From assembly GCA_930367205.1 (NCBI GenBank), contig OV884009.1, positions 78,575,189 to 78,639,188 of the forward strand: DNA of 64,000 nucleotides, given 5' to 3'. Below, one piece after another: positions 12,245 through 23,450 of the stretch. A program made the translations under genes and the position numbers. Origin of the DNA: Acanthosoma haemorrhoidale. Its lineage: Eukaryota; Arthropoda; Insecta; Hemiptera; Acanthosomatidae. Under the pieces are notes generated by a model. That model was not told the DNA's origin. It saw only the letters and a list, made by a program, of their open reading frames with translations, and ran no database searches. Each line of letters begins with the position of its first letter. Within the stretch, counting starts at the first letter, position 1.

Positions 12245-12450
12245 CTAGTGACGTTTCGTAAACGCATTAGTCCATCTTCAAGTAATGATATCTACACAAT
12301 CATAACAAAAAAGGTTGTATCGTTCCAAATAAAAAATTAAAATAGTGATCAAAATCTTGCCAGGCCAGCAAATTGTCATATTGATTTTCAAGAAAATATC
12401 TAATAATTAATAGACATTAGACTAATGCTGATCCGAAACGTCGCAAGCAA
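12245..12450. repeat. Inverted pair of CGAAACGTC motifs (retroelement-like)
   Basis: On the minus strand 12282-12246 reads TTGAAGATGGACTAATGCG, four bases, then CGAAACGTC. On the plus strand 12418-12446 reads GACTAATGCTGATC followed by CGAAACGTCGC. The two copies face each other across ~140 bp. The pattern CTGAAGATG...CGAAACGTC is widespread in animal retroelements and resembles the hammerhead ribozyme core (CUGANGA...GAAAC). Here the first core base is altered in one copy and the CTGANGA part is absent from the other, so self-cleavage is doubtful. Confidence 0.45.
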
Positions 12451-12629
12451 CTAAAAAATATAGTGTTATAAGAACGATATTTCGCATATTTTTTCAAATA
12501 TTATCAAGTTTTACATCCTCGATAATAGCATATATAACACAAACACACATAAATACATCAATATATTAAAAAAAAAATTCCTTTATTTCCATTGCCCTCC
12601 AAACACTATTATATATTTTTTTTTTATAT

Positions 12630-12960
12630 ATTGAAACTCTTTTATTGAGCTGAAATTACAATCTGCCTCATTAAGCAATAAGTAACTGTGATAAATGCTC
12701 TCATTCATAACATATTTACCGCTTTTAATTCACTCACTCATTCATACAGTATTTACAAACAGTCCCAAATCCACATGGTTGTCACCTCCCTCACATATGA
12801 AAGAGGAAGCGGAGTCTTGGGAAGTCCCCCACGCTCCTCCGTCAGCCACGTCACCGGATACTAGCCAGTGGAGACTGACGAAGAGCATGAGATCCACATA
12901 CGCTCAGGACATGATTGGAGAAACTGGCCATTGCCAGGACTCCCACTGTCACCCATTATA
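12630..12960 (-). mobile_element. Jockey family A, 3' UTR fragment
   Basis: Same sequence as the 3' part of the copies at 29 kb, 56 kb and 62 kb, in minus orientation. It begins with the element's 3' terminus (TTTTATTGAG..AAATTACAATCTGCCT on the plus strand), preceded by poly-T, the reversed A tail. Landmarks are TCACCTCCCTCACA, AGAGGAAGCGGAGTCTTGGG and TGCCAGGACTCCCACTGTCA. It stops near 12955, where relatives continue, so it is 5' truncated as expected for target-primed reverse transcription. Confidence 0.85.
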
Positions 12961-14169
12961 TTTTATTAAAGTCTATTTAATTAATTAACTCCTTAAAATT
13001 TTCATTGTATTGTTGCTAATAGTTGGTGTCTTGTGATTTTTACCTGAAAATTTCACCTCTGTAACCGTCAGTCTGTCGCAAGACCCTTGTTTGGCCGAAA
13101 GACATGGAATTTCGCGCAGTGATCCAATTAGTAGTGGAGAAAAAAAAAATATTTTGTCTCAAAATCAATGGAGCAACGCTTTGCGCCACAGTTAAGATTG
13201 TGGCTCCTAGAGTTTTAAAGTATATCCATATGAAATACATAGCCAAAGACAAAGATTTTGAGTTGAAGGGCAGGATATGAATCCAGATCTTCTTTTGACT
13301 GCTAACTATAAACCCAGTAGGATCATATACCACAACTAGTAATTACAGTTGGTACATATTTAATTTTTGAAACATAATAATGATAATAATATACTTACTA
13401 ACCCGGTACTTTATATAACATAAAGCGTGATCTCATTCACATTCCTATCATTTAGAATGTGTCGATAAATATAAGGAATAATAAAAATGTATACAAGTAA
13501 TGCCATAAAAAGCAAACCGTTATTGGTAACTTTTGACAGATAGTCGCGTTTATGCCAGGTTTTTCAGAGTTATTCGAGGACATCTAAAGAGATTACAAGG
13601 CTTAGGGGTTCACAAGGACGAATCATTGTACAGAGCGCCTAACCAGAAATCAGGAGGTAGTTTGTTAAAATCTCGGCACTGCCTAAATCTTTTACTATCA
13701 AGGATAGGATAAAATACCACAGCTAGTAATTATTTATCACTTTATTAATTATGTATCTCTCTAGTTAGATTATTCCCACCTTCCTTGTCCTTTAGTTAGT
13801 CAAGAACTCAGCATTGATCTTCAAGAGCCGGTTTCGAAGAAGAAATATGATGAGATCAATATTTTATGATGTTCCACAGGTCATGGATTACACAGGCCTA
13901 CAAGAAAAACATTTGTTTTTGGTACCTAGGATTTTAGCTATACTTGGTGAGCTAAATTTTAATATGAAATCAGTTTTTCTATCTGTTAGTCTACTTTTTT
14001 AGATCACAGGTTTTTGTAACGTGCAGTTCTAAACAAAATGTGCAGCATTAACTCCATTTTGTGCACTTCTAAACACATATGCAAGGATTGGTTCCTGTTT
14101 ATTTGCCTTATTGTCAGTCTCCTGTCTAGTTAGTTCCAGGCAAATCAACCAGATGGAGTAAGCATATGG
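12961..14169. other. AT-rich DNA, nothing firmly recognised
   Basis: Contains a short direct repeat (ATACCACAACTAGTAATTA at 13326 and ATACCACAGCTAGTAATTA at about 13715), about 390 bp apart. The longest frames are under 100 codons and are unrecognised. Confidence 0.4.
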
Positions 14170-14985
14170 TAACTTGTCAAACGAAAAAACCTGTCAAAAG
14201 AAGCTCTTGAATTACTGACTTCCAGGTTGAAGGAAAACAATTGTCAACAAGAATCCAAAATAACCTTTAAGCGTCAAAGAAAAAAGGGTCAGAAGACAAT
14301 CTTGTATTTTGCCACAAAATTAGAGGACTCCTGGACAAATGGGTCTTTCTGACTATCACTGAAATGTTTCCTTCTACACAATGGAATACATATGGTTCAA
14401 TACCAATTGCTCACTCGACGAAAATGAAAGAAAAATATGACACCATAGCTTTGGTCTTGGACAAAATAAAGTATCACGGATCATCAAATGGGTGATTTGT
14501 GTGATAAAGCTGGGCCTCATAAAGCAGTTTGTAAGTGATCAGATCATGGTTTGCATATATAGGGGACCAAATGCTTCGGTTGAGAACGGAAAGAATTAAA
14601 GCTGGAATATTTGACGGCCCACAAATAAGACAACTCATTAAGGATCCTGTCTTCGTAAATTCGATGACAGGCTGAGCGAAAAGCCTGGAGTTCATTTGTT
14701 GAAGTTGTCGGAAATTATTCGGGCAATTGCAAAGCTGAAAACTACGTTGAAATGGTAAACTTAACAGTTTCAAATCCCGTGAGTATGACACACAGCCACT
14801 TAGACCGTTTTCCTGAAAATTTAGGATACACTATTGCGGAACAAAGTGGAAGATTTTACAAGGATATTAAACCTACGGAGGCCCGCAACCAAGGAAAATG
14901 GGATACGCAGACGATAGCAAATTACTGCGACTGTTTCAAAATGCATTTAAGGAAAAGTCTACATGGTTTCATGAATTTTTTGTCT
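14170..14985 (+). pseudogene. Decayed copy of an arthropod repeat-associated protein gene
   Basis: Pieces in order on the plus strand: LSKEALELLTSRLKENN (about 14187), DNLVFCHKIRGLLDKW (about 14301), a segment with SIPIAHSTKMKEKYDTIALV (about 14400), VICVIKLGLIKQFV (about 14495), RIKAGIFDGPQIRQLIKDPV (about 14591), AENYVEMVN (about 14735), HSHLDRFPENLG (about 14792) and AEQSGRFYKDIK..GKWD. These match, in order, a long uncharacterised protein seen in many copies in arthropod genomes (pattern HSHLDxFPENLGxxSDEQGERFHQDI). Reading frame changes several times. The central part between KIKY and the IKLGL segment is missing, since relatives carry a long cysteine-containing stretch there. Function is unknown; its multicopy nature suggests it belongs to a transposon. 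The last part is an open frame at 14752-15009. Confidence 0.75.
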
Positions 14986-16594
14986 ACCTGTGATATTTGT
15001 ATGATATAGTAATAAAAATTCCGTTCATCTAATTGAAATCAGATCCAAATACTACGGGACCAAAACACCTGTTGACCTGTGTTATAGCTTGTTGTACATA
15101 TTTCAAACGCTTGTTAATTATCAGTAGAAACATAGAAATAATTAAAACTTCACTTCATAAAAACGTACATAATCCTGGGCATGACGTGCAGTGGCTGTCA
15201 CACTTCACCTACTTCCACGTTCATTTGCATATGCGGTTTATAATTTATGATTTTTTTTACATCCACCGTTTATTCATTAGAACGTGTTTATTTATTACGA
15301 GAAATATTTTTTTCCGGTTCGTTCAAAAAGTAAAATTGATTAATATTAAAAAAAAAAAATCCCACCCGACATTTCGTCAAATTGCGTAATATTTAACAAT
15401 TGAGTATATCTGAATTATTTGTTTCACAGGACCACTTCTTATAAGGTGGGCGTGTTTTCGATACTTTTATTACTGGTAAAGTGAAATAAGTAGGTTCCCT
15501 TCTTACGAGGCTTGAAAATGGGAATTTTTTTGGAGTAGAGATAACAAAAAGCCAAAGCCTAAAACCCAGAAGTGCTTTTTACGCACTTGACTTTGAGTGT
15601 ACTTCATTTCGGCTTAAGACCCGGATCCACCTCAAGTCAAGGAGTGCCTGTCGGGAAGTTACCAACGTTTCAACAGACCTTCATTCTTTTGAAAGTTGTA
15701 CGTCAGTCCTATCCTCTTTAGTCTTATAACACTCATAATAATTCATGCATACAGATCAATAAACACAGACAAGAAAAAACAAATGAATCAGACATGATTC
15801 AGTTATGATTGCACAAAATCTCTTAAGCTCAAATTTGTATGAATTATTCCTTAAAATTTACCGAACACACTTCTTAAAAATGTAACCTAACGTTTTGGTC
15901 TGAAAGTCAATTTCTATACAAGATGGGCTAAAGTGAATTTTGATTTGGTTTTAGGCAAATGGTAGCAATCAACCATATGAATTCGCTCTACTGATCCTAT
16001 AGGGTTTTCATGCTTTTTAAAAACCAGAAACCATGTTTTAATCGCTGCCACACGTAAGACTCCTGATAAATTTGCATGATGGTCACTCATTGACACTAAA
16101 CCTATATCCAGCCCTGTAAAGTATATTAAAATGCAATTAATTAATTAATTACTTGGTAAGCAAATTTTTTTTTTCGTATTAGGTAGGGTCGTATTTGTTA
16201 AGACTTTAACGGAAACATTCTATGTAACTGTATTCACTCATTTCTCACAACCCCTGTAGGACGTAGCAACATGAAATTTTCCTACTGAAACTGAAAATAA
16301 AATAACACTCTCAAACATACCAGATTGCCTATTGGATGTAGTTATGCAATAGTAGACCAATCGACATAAAGGTTGTTGTGAGTACTTCATCTCTTCACAA
16401 ACGGACTTTCTCGAATACAATATGATATACAGTAGTTAATACAAGTACTGCTAGTAGAGTAAGTACTTGTATACTAGTAAGTATGTTTGTAAAAAGTCAA
16501 AAAGAACTTTGTGTCACTCGGTCTACCATTTAATATCTATACCCAATTATTCAACTACGAGGTAATTTTTTTTATTTTTTGAAATGTCCTATTA
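14986..16594. other. AT-rich DNA, nothing recognised
   Basis: Short frames only, none with a recognisable domain. The segment 15420-15690 is slightly less AT-rich but holds no motif I can name. Confidence 0.45.
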
Positions 16595-16975
16595 TTCACC
16601 TTCCTATAATTCTCCTCGGAGACTAAAGCGGCAGCAGCCTTTGACCTGCTATAAATACATGACAGTGGGAGTCCTGGCAATGGCCAGCTTCTCCAACCAT
16701 GCCCTGAGCGTCTGTGGCTCTCACGCTCTTGGGCAGCCTCCACTGGTTCGTATCCGGTGTCGCGGCTGACGGAAGAGCATGGGGGGCTTCCTAAGACTCA
16801 ACTTCCTCTTTCGCATGTGAGGAACGTGACAACCATGTGGATTTGGGTGATCTCTGAGCTGTTTGTAAATACTGGGTGAATGAAGAATGGTAAATATGGT
16901 ATGAATGAGAATATTTATCACAATTACAATTGCCCAATGAAGTAGATTGTAATTTTTAAATGATAAAAAAAAATG
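16595..16975 (+). mobile_element. Jockey family A, 3' end
   Basis: Plus-strand copy of the family A 3' end. It includes the end of the coding tail (TCCTATAATTCTCCTCGGAG, as in CCTTATAATTCTCGTTGGAG at 55993), the GTGGGAGTCCTGGCAATGGC block, the CTCTGGCTCTCACGCTCTTG-like block and the terminus GCCCAATGAAGTAGATTGTA, followed by an A-rich tail at 16966-16974. It is 5' truncated. Confidence 0.85.
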
Positions 16976-18633
16976 TAATGTTCTATCATATATATTGAGT
17001 AGGGTTGTCAAAAGGAAATCTTGCGGTTAAGGAATGATAGTATTTGGTCTATATTACGCTTTCATTACAAAATAACGTTTTTATTAGTATCTATTAATGA
17101 TTAGCAGTTTTATAAATATTTACTGGCAGGATATTTTTCTTTGGAAGTTACTTATTAAAAACAATAAATAATAGTGGGACGTACAGAACAAAAAATATTG
17201 CTTATTTCATTAGTATCGATTTTGCATTTTTTTTCAGCAGTCACTGTTAGTCTAAGGGGCATCAAATGTCGCCAGTAAGTTTCATTTGATGCTGCTTTGA
17301 TGATAAAATATCGTATAAAATGTAATGAAGTTTCATTTAATAATAAATTAGTTACTCTAGACAATAATAACTTAACAAACCACGAATAGCGTCCGAAACA
17401 AAACCGGATGTAACCGGTGAGGGAAGAGTGCCTCTTATAAAATATTTACCTCAATGGACATCAGATGAAGAGGGAAAATATCCTAACGAAACCCTTCATT
17501 TTATGATAACTTGCACATTTTTTTAAGCAGTACAACCAACGTATTTTGAACGTTGAATCCTCTTTTTTTTTTGTAAAAATGTTTTGCCAGAAATGTGCGC
17601 TTCCATCGACCTAGGAACTGCTGTCTTGAAAAGGCCTTGGATTTTTCTACATGTTTTCTCAAATCATCGCCAAACACACAACCACCCGATCTCCTTTTCC
17701 ACATCCTTCAGACATGTCAATCTAGGTATTTCTATGTGCCTTCCAGTTCAGTTATGTAGCACTCTCCTGGAAATTCAAACAGAAAAACTCTCACCTAATT
17801 ATTCTAGGTGTCAAATAACTAATTATCATATCTATGTTGTAAATAAAATAGATATTCATTGTATTGATAAATAGTGTTTTTGCCACTCTTCGTTTTCCTG
17901 ACGGTGAGGGAAATAAACCTAAAGTGTTGATCGCCAATTAATTATAATTTCACCCCCCGCTTTGAGCAAGGAGGGAAACCAATATTAACGAGTCGGCCTT
18001 CCAGGAAACGCTGGTTCTAATGGAATTTTGGGACTCCACGTTGTTTGATAAAAAAACAAAATATGCAACCACTTTTTTTCGAATTTTCAATTAATGACTA
18101 TGATGATAGTCCAGTATATTGTTAGATTGTTTCCTTATGTTGTTTGTTCTAGTGATTTGTGGCCTGATTATATTCATGGTCAAACAAAGGTCTCCTAGTC
18201 CCTCTTGGTTGGGATCCTATTGTCAGTTCATCCTTATTTCAATCGTTCCTTTAATATTATCTTTATATAATATATTTGTATAGTCGAGAGTATTGAATGT
18301 CGTGGATTTCCATAATGTTTGTAAAATAATTAAGGAACATAGTGCCAAATTTTGTTTGATTTCAATATTTCAGGTGGTCTGGTGAATGATTTAACTTAAT
18401 AACATTGGGGAATCTCTCCTTCGCAGACTGTAGCATTTTGTTTTACTTTCCGGATTTGTTCAAATTTGTTTTATTGTAATATTAGTTTCTGGAATGTTTA
18501 ATATTATAAAGTTATATTATTTGTTTTATTAAGTTAGGACCAAATAATTTCATCTCAGCAATTTCCATAAATTTAATTTATAATTATTATCCAAGGAAAA
18601 AATATATAGGCCTGATTAAGATTTTGACACGTG
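16976..18633. other. AT-rich DNA, nothing recognised
   Basis: Only short frames. Overlapping 67- and 96-codon frames at 17501-17874 lie on opposite strands and have no recognised motif. Confidence 0.45.
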
Positions 18634-18711
18634 CAGGATCGCTCAGTCGGTGGAGCACCTGATCGGATATAAGGAATGTCTTGATTACGAGTCTCTATCC
18701 TACTAATGTAT
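18634..18711 (+). pseudogene. tRNA-like pseudogene or SINE head
   Basis: Contains GCTCAGTCGGTGGAGC, an intact D arm and a good pol III A box. Five acceptor pairs are possible between AGGAT at 18635 and ATCCT at 18706. The anticodon arm is poor and the T arm (TTGATTACGAGTC) has lost the GGTTCGA loop signature, so this is not a working tRNA. Downstream at 18728 is a T run that could act as a pol III terminator. Confidence 0.55.
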
Positions 18712-20214
18712 TTTCTTTGGCTAACAGTTTTTTTTTTTGATAATATTCATGAAATTAGTTTTAAATTACCGTTAGTAGTGTGTCCTCAACCGTGTCAAAA
18801 TAGTAAAAAATTCTGAGTCTTGAATAGCATTTGAACTAAGACCTGAGAAATCTTAAACGTTTTACAAACGTGCACGATTTTATTTTGAATTCTTGTCCGT
18901 ACTTCCCGCTATTGTATAAAAATATGAACTAAACGAAGCATTTAAGTTGTGGTTTAATAAAACAGTAAAATTTCAGATCAATTATTTTTGTGGTGAAATC
19001 ATAAAACGGACAGACACACAGAAAGATGAATAGATGAACAATGTGTATTCTTCACTAATAAGAATTTTTAAGTTAGTGCTTGAGACTTTATAGATCAGAA
19101 TACGAGAAAATGGGTTGGTGGAAAAGTCAATGAAAAACTACCCTTTGACAAGGACAACGTAAACAATTAATTAGATAAAGTACAGGAAAGGAAAAACCAC
19201 CATATGAAGAGAGAGATTTCTTTACCCTATTCCTGATGTATATTGCCAAGCGCCACTTAGCTCGTTTAAACGCAAATTAACAAAAGAAATTTTAATAAAG
19301 TACCCTGTCCGGGAACTTGTTTTGATATAGCGTACTAAGATCGAATTTAACTAGTATACTGAATATAATTTCCTTAACCAAGAAGTTGCCGTAATATCAA
19401 TTAGTTTAATAATAATGAACATTCTTGTTATGCCTGGAGATGCCTGGTTGTGCAATGATAAAGCGTAAAGCAAGATATTTGTTTTATCTTGGAATGGTCT
19501 ATTTGTGTTTTAAACAAAATGAAACTTTTATGTTTTTATGATAAAATAACTAATGGATGGTTATATAATACTATGCTGCAAATTGTATCACTAATTTAAT
19601 GAGCTCAAAGATCTTATTAACCAAAATGCCATACTTGTGATGTCTTCAGTTTACTTGATATTGATCTGATGGGGACATCGTAAGAGAATGTAGGCCGTAC
19701 CAGCTAACATTGGCAAGGGTATTTCCACGGCCTTGTAAGGTAAGGATATTACCAACATGGACCCAATCAGGAAGTCAGATGGTACAGGACAAGTAGAAGA
19801 GACAAAGTTGAATTGAACCGCCTTGGCAGAGTCTCGATTCCTATGTTATGAGTTTTATACCAAAATTATCCCCACTTACATTTTGGGGACCACTCTGGGT
19901 TTAACCTAATTGTTTCACTTTTCTCATGTTGGCTACTGTATCCAATTTATATCCTTTCCGTTTTTTCCATGGGTAAAAAAGGTATTCCTATGGCCTTTCC
20001 CGGTTCTCTGTATTTGTAGACTGGTCGTTTGCCATCGATAAACTTTATTCGGTTTACTGTGAGCCTTTCTGTCTTGGCTTTGTTTGCTTAACTAGTACGT
20101 ACCCCTTTTTGTTGGATTTTAATATCGTACTGTTAGTTTCCATCCTTCGTTATACCTCGTTATTTGAGATGGTTCTCTCTAGTATAATAAATAAATATAT
20201 GGAGGTGAACCTCA
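18712..20214. other. AT-rich DNA, nothing recognised
   Basis: Short frames only. A weakly GC-richer stretch at 19680-19860 has no recognisable motif. Confidence 0.45.
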
Positions 20215-20445
20215 GGAAGAAGTAAAGGGCAACCGAAGGTTTTAGTTGGTAGGTGGTGATGAGGTCTAGAGTGGTCAGAGCTACGAGTTACCTCTCAACC
20301 TTAAATTTGGTCTTCTTTTGGATTTGCTATTTCAAGTAGTTCCTTTTTATTCCCACGATGCCTAGTAAATCCAGGCCAGACCTGTCCCACAAAAACAAAG
20401 TCCTTGGGGGAGCCGGGATCAAACCCTATATTTAATGCTATATTT
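20215..20445 (-). repeat. SINE-like family C, longest copy
   Basis: On the minus strand this reads from GGGTTTGATCCCGGCTCC (about 20432), a fair pol III B box (GGTTYGATCCC), through CCCCCAAGGACTTTG, ACTACTTGAAATAGCAAATCC, AAATTTAAGGTTGAGAGGTA and ACTCGTAGCTCTGACCACTC. The 25.3 kb copy matches it along most of this length. B box, small size, no ORF and multiple copies together suggest a tRNA-derived SINE. I could not find a clear A box. Confidence 0.6.
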
Positions 20446-20608
20446 GAAGTATTGTCTTCGAATGCAAAGATCAAATCTTTATGAAATATGAAGTTAAAGG
20501 GGAAATATTCATTTAATTAATTAATTAATTTTTAATTTAGTAGTTTGCATTTTCTTAATATTTTTGTGGTAGATTAAAAGTACGGTTTCTTGTTTTAATA
20601 GTGATTTA

Positions 20609-20752
20609 GAACTAAACAGACGCTTTGGACAACTGTACAGACTACTTCGAAGGACATCCCATCTCTCAATAGAAAATAAACTACTTATTTAAAAAGTTAT
20701 ACTTAAGCCAATCAGGACATACGGAATAGAGCTATGGGGGACAGCAAAATAG
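20609..20752 (+). mobile_element. Jockey family A, ORF2 tail fragment
   Basis: Translation gives ELNRRFGQLYRLLRRTSHLS, then IENKLLI, a stop, then a frame reading PIRTYGIELWGTAK. This is the region after the RT palm of the Jockey family, and it matches 55690-55790 and the minus strand of 62724-62772. It is cut at both ends and carries stops. Confidence 0.85.
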
Positions 20753-21517
20753 TGATTTAATCTGTTCTTGTATATTTCATTATAAATGTGTTAGTCAATT
20801 TAATTGGCTTTGTTTCTCGTACTTGTGTATTGGTATACATAAGTTTAATTAAGACCAAAAAGAATATTATTTTCCCACTTCCTATGTATTATCTACTACT
20901 AGTAAGTACTAACAAGGTGACTGGTTATTATAATATAGGTTTACCATCACCCGACAGACAGAAATCTATGCTGTATATACTATAGAATACACAGAAATTA
21001 TTTAATACATACCAGATATTAATATATTGTATCAGTATATTATTAATATTTAACATATAAATGTTACAAAGTTTTAATTAAATATTGAGTAGGACGTATT
21101 TTATTATAATTCTAATCAGTACCATGGCTGCATGACAACATCCTAATGTTACTTTAAACTTACAGTCCACTAAAATCGATACCTGTCACTATTTCATGAA
21201 TGAGCTAGAAATGTTGACCTAGAACTATTTAATTACGCAATCAGCTTTCTAGATATTCAGAACTGACCTATTAGAACTAAACATCAGTTTTGCTCATCGA
21301 TTTTTCTAAAATTTCAGTTGTAAATAGGTAATTACTTCAATAATAGCCAATATTCTTTAATGGGGATAATTATTCTAAGAGTTTCCAACATATGGATCTT
21401 ATTCCCGGAGGATATAATAGAAATTAGAAAACAAATATTTCATACATTGTCAACATTCTAAAATAGTGTGACATATTCACATATAATTTAAAATAGATAT
21501 ATAATACAATAACAAAT
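20753..21517. other. AT-rich DNA, nothing recognised
   Basis: No frame longer than 65 codons; many TTAATTAA-like stretches. Confidence 0.5.
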
Positions 21518-21690
21518 GAATCTATTTACAAAAGGTCATTAATTATATTTCCTGTAGCTTCGCTATAGTTTATACAATTTCGATTTGGGCTTGTACAAAA
21601 GTATAATGATGCACATCATACATTAATTTATTGAACATCATTAAAAGTGATAGGGCTCACCTTATTTATCATAGACATAACACTGAATAA
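21518..21690 (-). mobile_element. Jockey family B, 3' UTR fragment
   Basis: Diverged copy of the 3' UTR at 52070-52220. Landmarks are AATCTATTTACAAA, ATATTTCCTGTAGC, TATAATGATGCACAT and TGATAGGGCTCACCTT, in minus orientation. The 3' terminal ATAGCCCCTTT block is missing. Confidence 0.7.
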
Positions 21691-22365
21691 ATTGTAAATG
21701 TTGGGCTAAACGTCTTCATTGTCATACTCATAAGCATAGTCTATGATAACTTGATATTTCACACCATTGGGTGTAAATTCTGTTCAATTTCTGGAGAATC
21801 AAAAAAGAGGCGTTTCGTCTGTAAACCCATCACGGCCAGATATACTACTGCCCCCCTACTCACAGAAACCAAACCGTATACAAAATGATAGAACATCTTA
21901 ACATCTTGAACGGCTAAGTTATGAAATCCCTAGCGGAGATCGCTGCCCACAAATAAGGCTAACTGGTAAAAGTACTCTTTCAAGGAAATAACTACTCTCG
22001 GTACCACTCGAAGAGCACAATTCCTTAGCAAATTATTATTTTCAGGAACAATCATCTCTGAAAACGTGAGGATGGCTAAGAAAAAATACAACTGATTGAT
22101 GAAGCAAATAAGTGCTACTACATTCACATGAAATATTCTGAACGGTAGCCCATGTTCCAAAATCAACAAGATCCCAATAAAAATATATGCGGGTAGATCC
22201 CAAGGTTATTATAATAAACCGTTTATATTTGGATATAAAGAATACAACTATGCAAAATTCTGACGTGTTTAGCATTTCATCTATAGGCAGATATTGCGGG
22301 GCCATAGGTTTGACTAAATTAATACAAACCGAGATATTTTGATCTCAACGAGAGTAAGACAAATT
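21691..22365. other. Unassigned DNA with overlapping minus-strand frames
   Basis: Two overlapping minus-strand frames (79 and 87 codons) occur at 21930-22305. They are hydrophobic and I do not recognise them. They may be chance frames or transposon debris. Confidence 0.35.
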
Positions 22366-22640
22366 AATGAGAGATACGGCCCTGGATCAGATGGCATTCT
22401 TCCAGAATTCTTGACCTACTTAGTATGAGCGTTATTCAAAGCTGTCTGGTCAACATGGTATCCGACACACTGGCACAAAGTGGAGGTAATGCCCGTCATA
22501 AAGAGGGGCAACCAGGAAACCATCTAGATAACTGCTGCCCCATTTCCTTTACAAGCGTGCTTTACGGCTGTTGGCGTACTTAGGGACAGAACAGCTAGTA
22601 ACCGCTGAATTGATTTTCCAGTCATCCAAACACACAATCT
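22366..22640 (+). mobile_element. Non-LTR reverse transcriptase N-terminal fragment
   Basis: Translation gives GPGSDGILPEFLTYLV, a stop, then HWHKVEVMPVIKRGNQET, a frameshift, then LDNCCPISFTSVLYG. This order matches RT motifs 0-2 of non-LTR elements (GPDGIPxEFL, then Wxxxxxxxx(I/V)xKxG, then NYRPISLTSVLYK). Stops and at least one frameshift make it dead. It lies ~300 bp before a family B 3' end in the same orientation and could belong to the same original insertion, with a deletion between. Confidence 0.7.
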
Positions 22641-22934
22641 GCTTACCTTCCTACTACAGGTATAACAACCAAGGTACCATTTTAATCTTCCGCTGCTGTC
22701 CCGTTTATCAAGTAAAATATTTATAAATTAAATTATGTTTTGCATTTATTTAAAGTTTGGAATATCCTGGATTTGTATGTTCAGTATGTTCCCAAGCACA
22801 TATACGTCTTCAGCATGTAATTTACCCGTAAAACCCGCTAGGAACGTATTATGGCAATAATTGTGAGCTCCCAACTAAGTTTAGCAATACTTTTTGTGGT
22901 ACTGTCTTTGAAGATTTTCTAATCATCCGAACTT
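22641..22934. other. No recognised feature
   Basis: AT-rich spacer between two non-LTR fragments of the same orientation. It includes a TACGTCTTCAGCATG stretch, but I see no complete known motif. Confidence 0.4.
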
Positions 22935-23450
22935 CTGAGCCACGGCTAGAAAGGTCGACTCTCAAAAGTGGTCCGACATACCTCTCTCGAGAGGTTGAAG
23001 AACGCTGATCTGCACCCGTTGCTTGATGTGCCGTAGGTGTGTGAGCTCATCCGCTGGAGAGACATCAAGTTTTTTGACTCGTTGCAGCACCTAACCAACC
23101 CAGTGTTTAATACTTTGACCCCACCACCCCTACCGCATCGATGGCAACAGAATGTCAGGGAAAAATTAGGTCAAGAATTAGTATGTAAGTTAGTTTTAAC
23201 TTTGATCAAAAAGGTGAGCCCCATCACCTTTATTAGTCAGTTTAGTCTAGTTACGTATAATGTATATCATTATACTTGTTTATTCATTATATAATTTTTA
23301 TAAAATAAAAAAACCTTTATATAATGCAGTAATGCTACAGGAAATACAAAAATAATTTGTAAATAGATTCACCTGAGGATCTATAATTATATATAATTAT
23401 CTGTAAATTTAAAGGGGCTATGAATGAAAAAAAAACAAAAACTGATGTAA
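22935..23450 (+). mobile_element. Jockey family B, ORF2 C-terminus and 3' UTR
   Basis: The coding part (22950-23170) contains LERLKNADLHPLL and FFDSLQHLTNPVFNT, then a LTPPPLPHRW segment, matching the minus-strand copy at 52260-52450. Frameshifts and a stop break it. The 3' UTR follows with GTGAGCCCCATCACC and TATAATTATCTGTAAATTTA, then AAGGGGCTATGAATG and a poly-A tract at 23428-23440, which marks the retrotransposition 3' end. Confidence 0.85.

Noticed and set aside
12695..12988. 97-codon plus-strand ORF
   Set aside because: It is the antisense of a Jockey family A 3' UTR; similar frames occur in every copy (29092, 56033, 62098).
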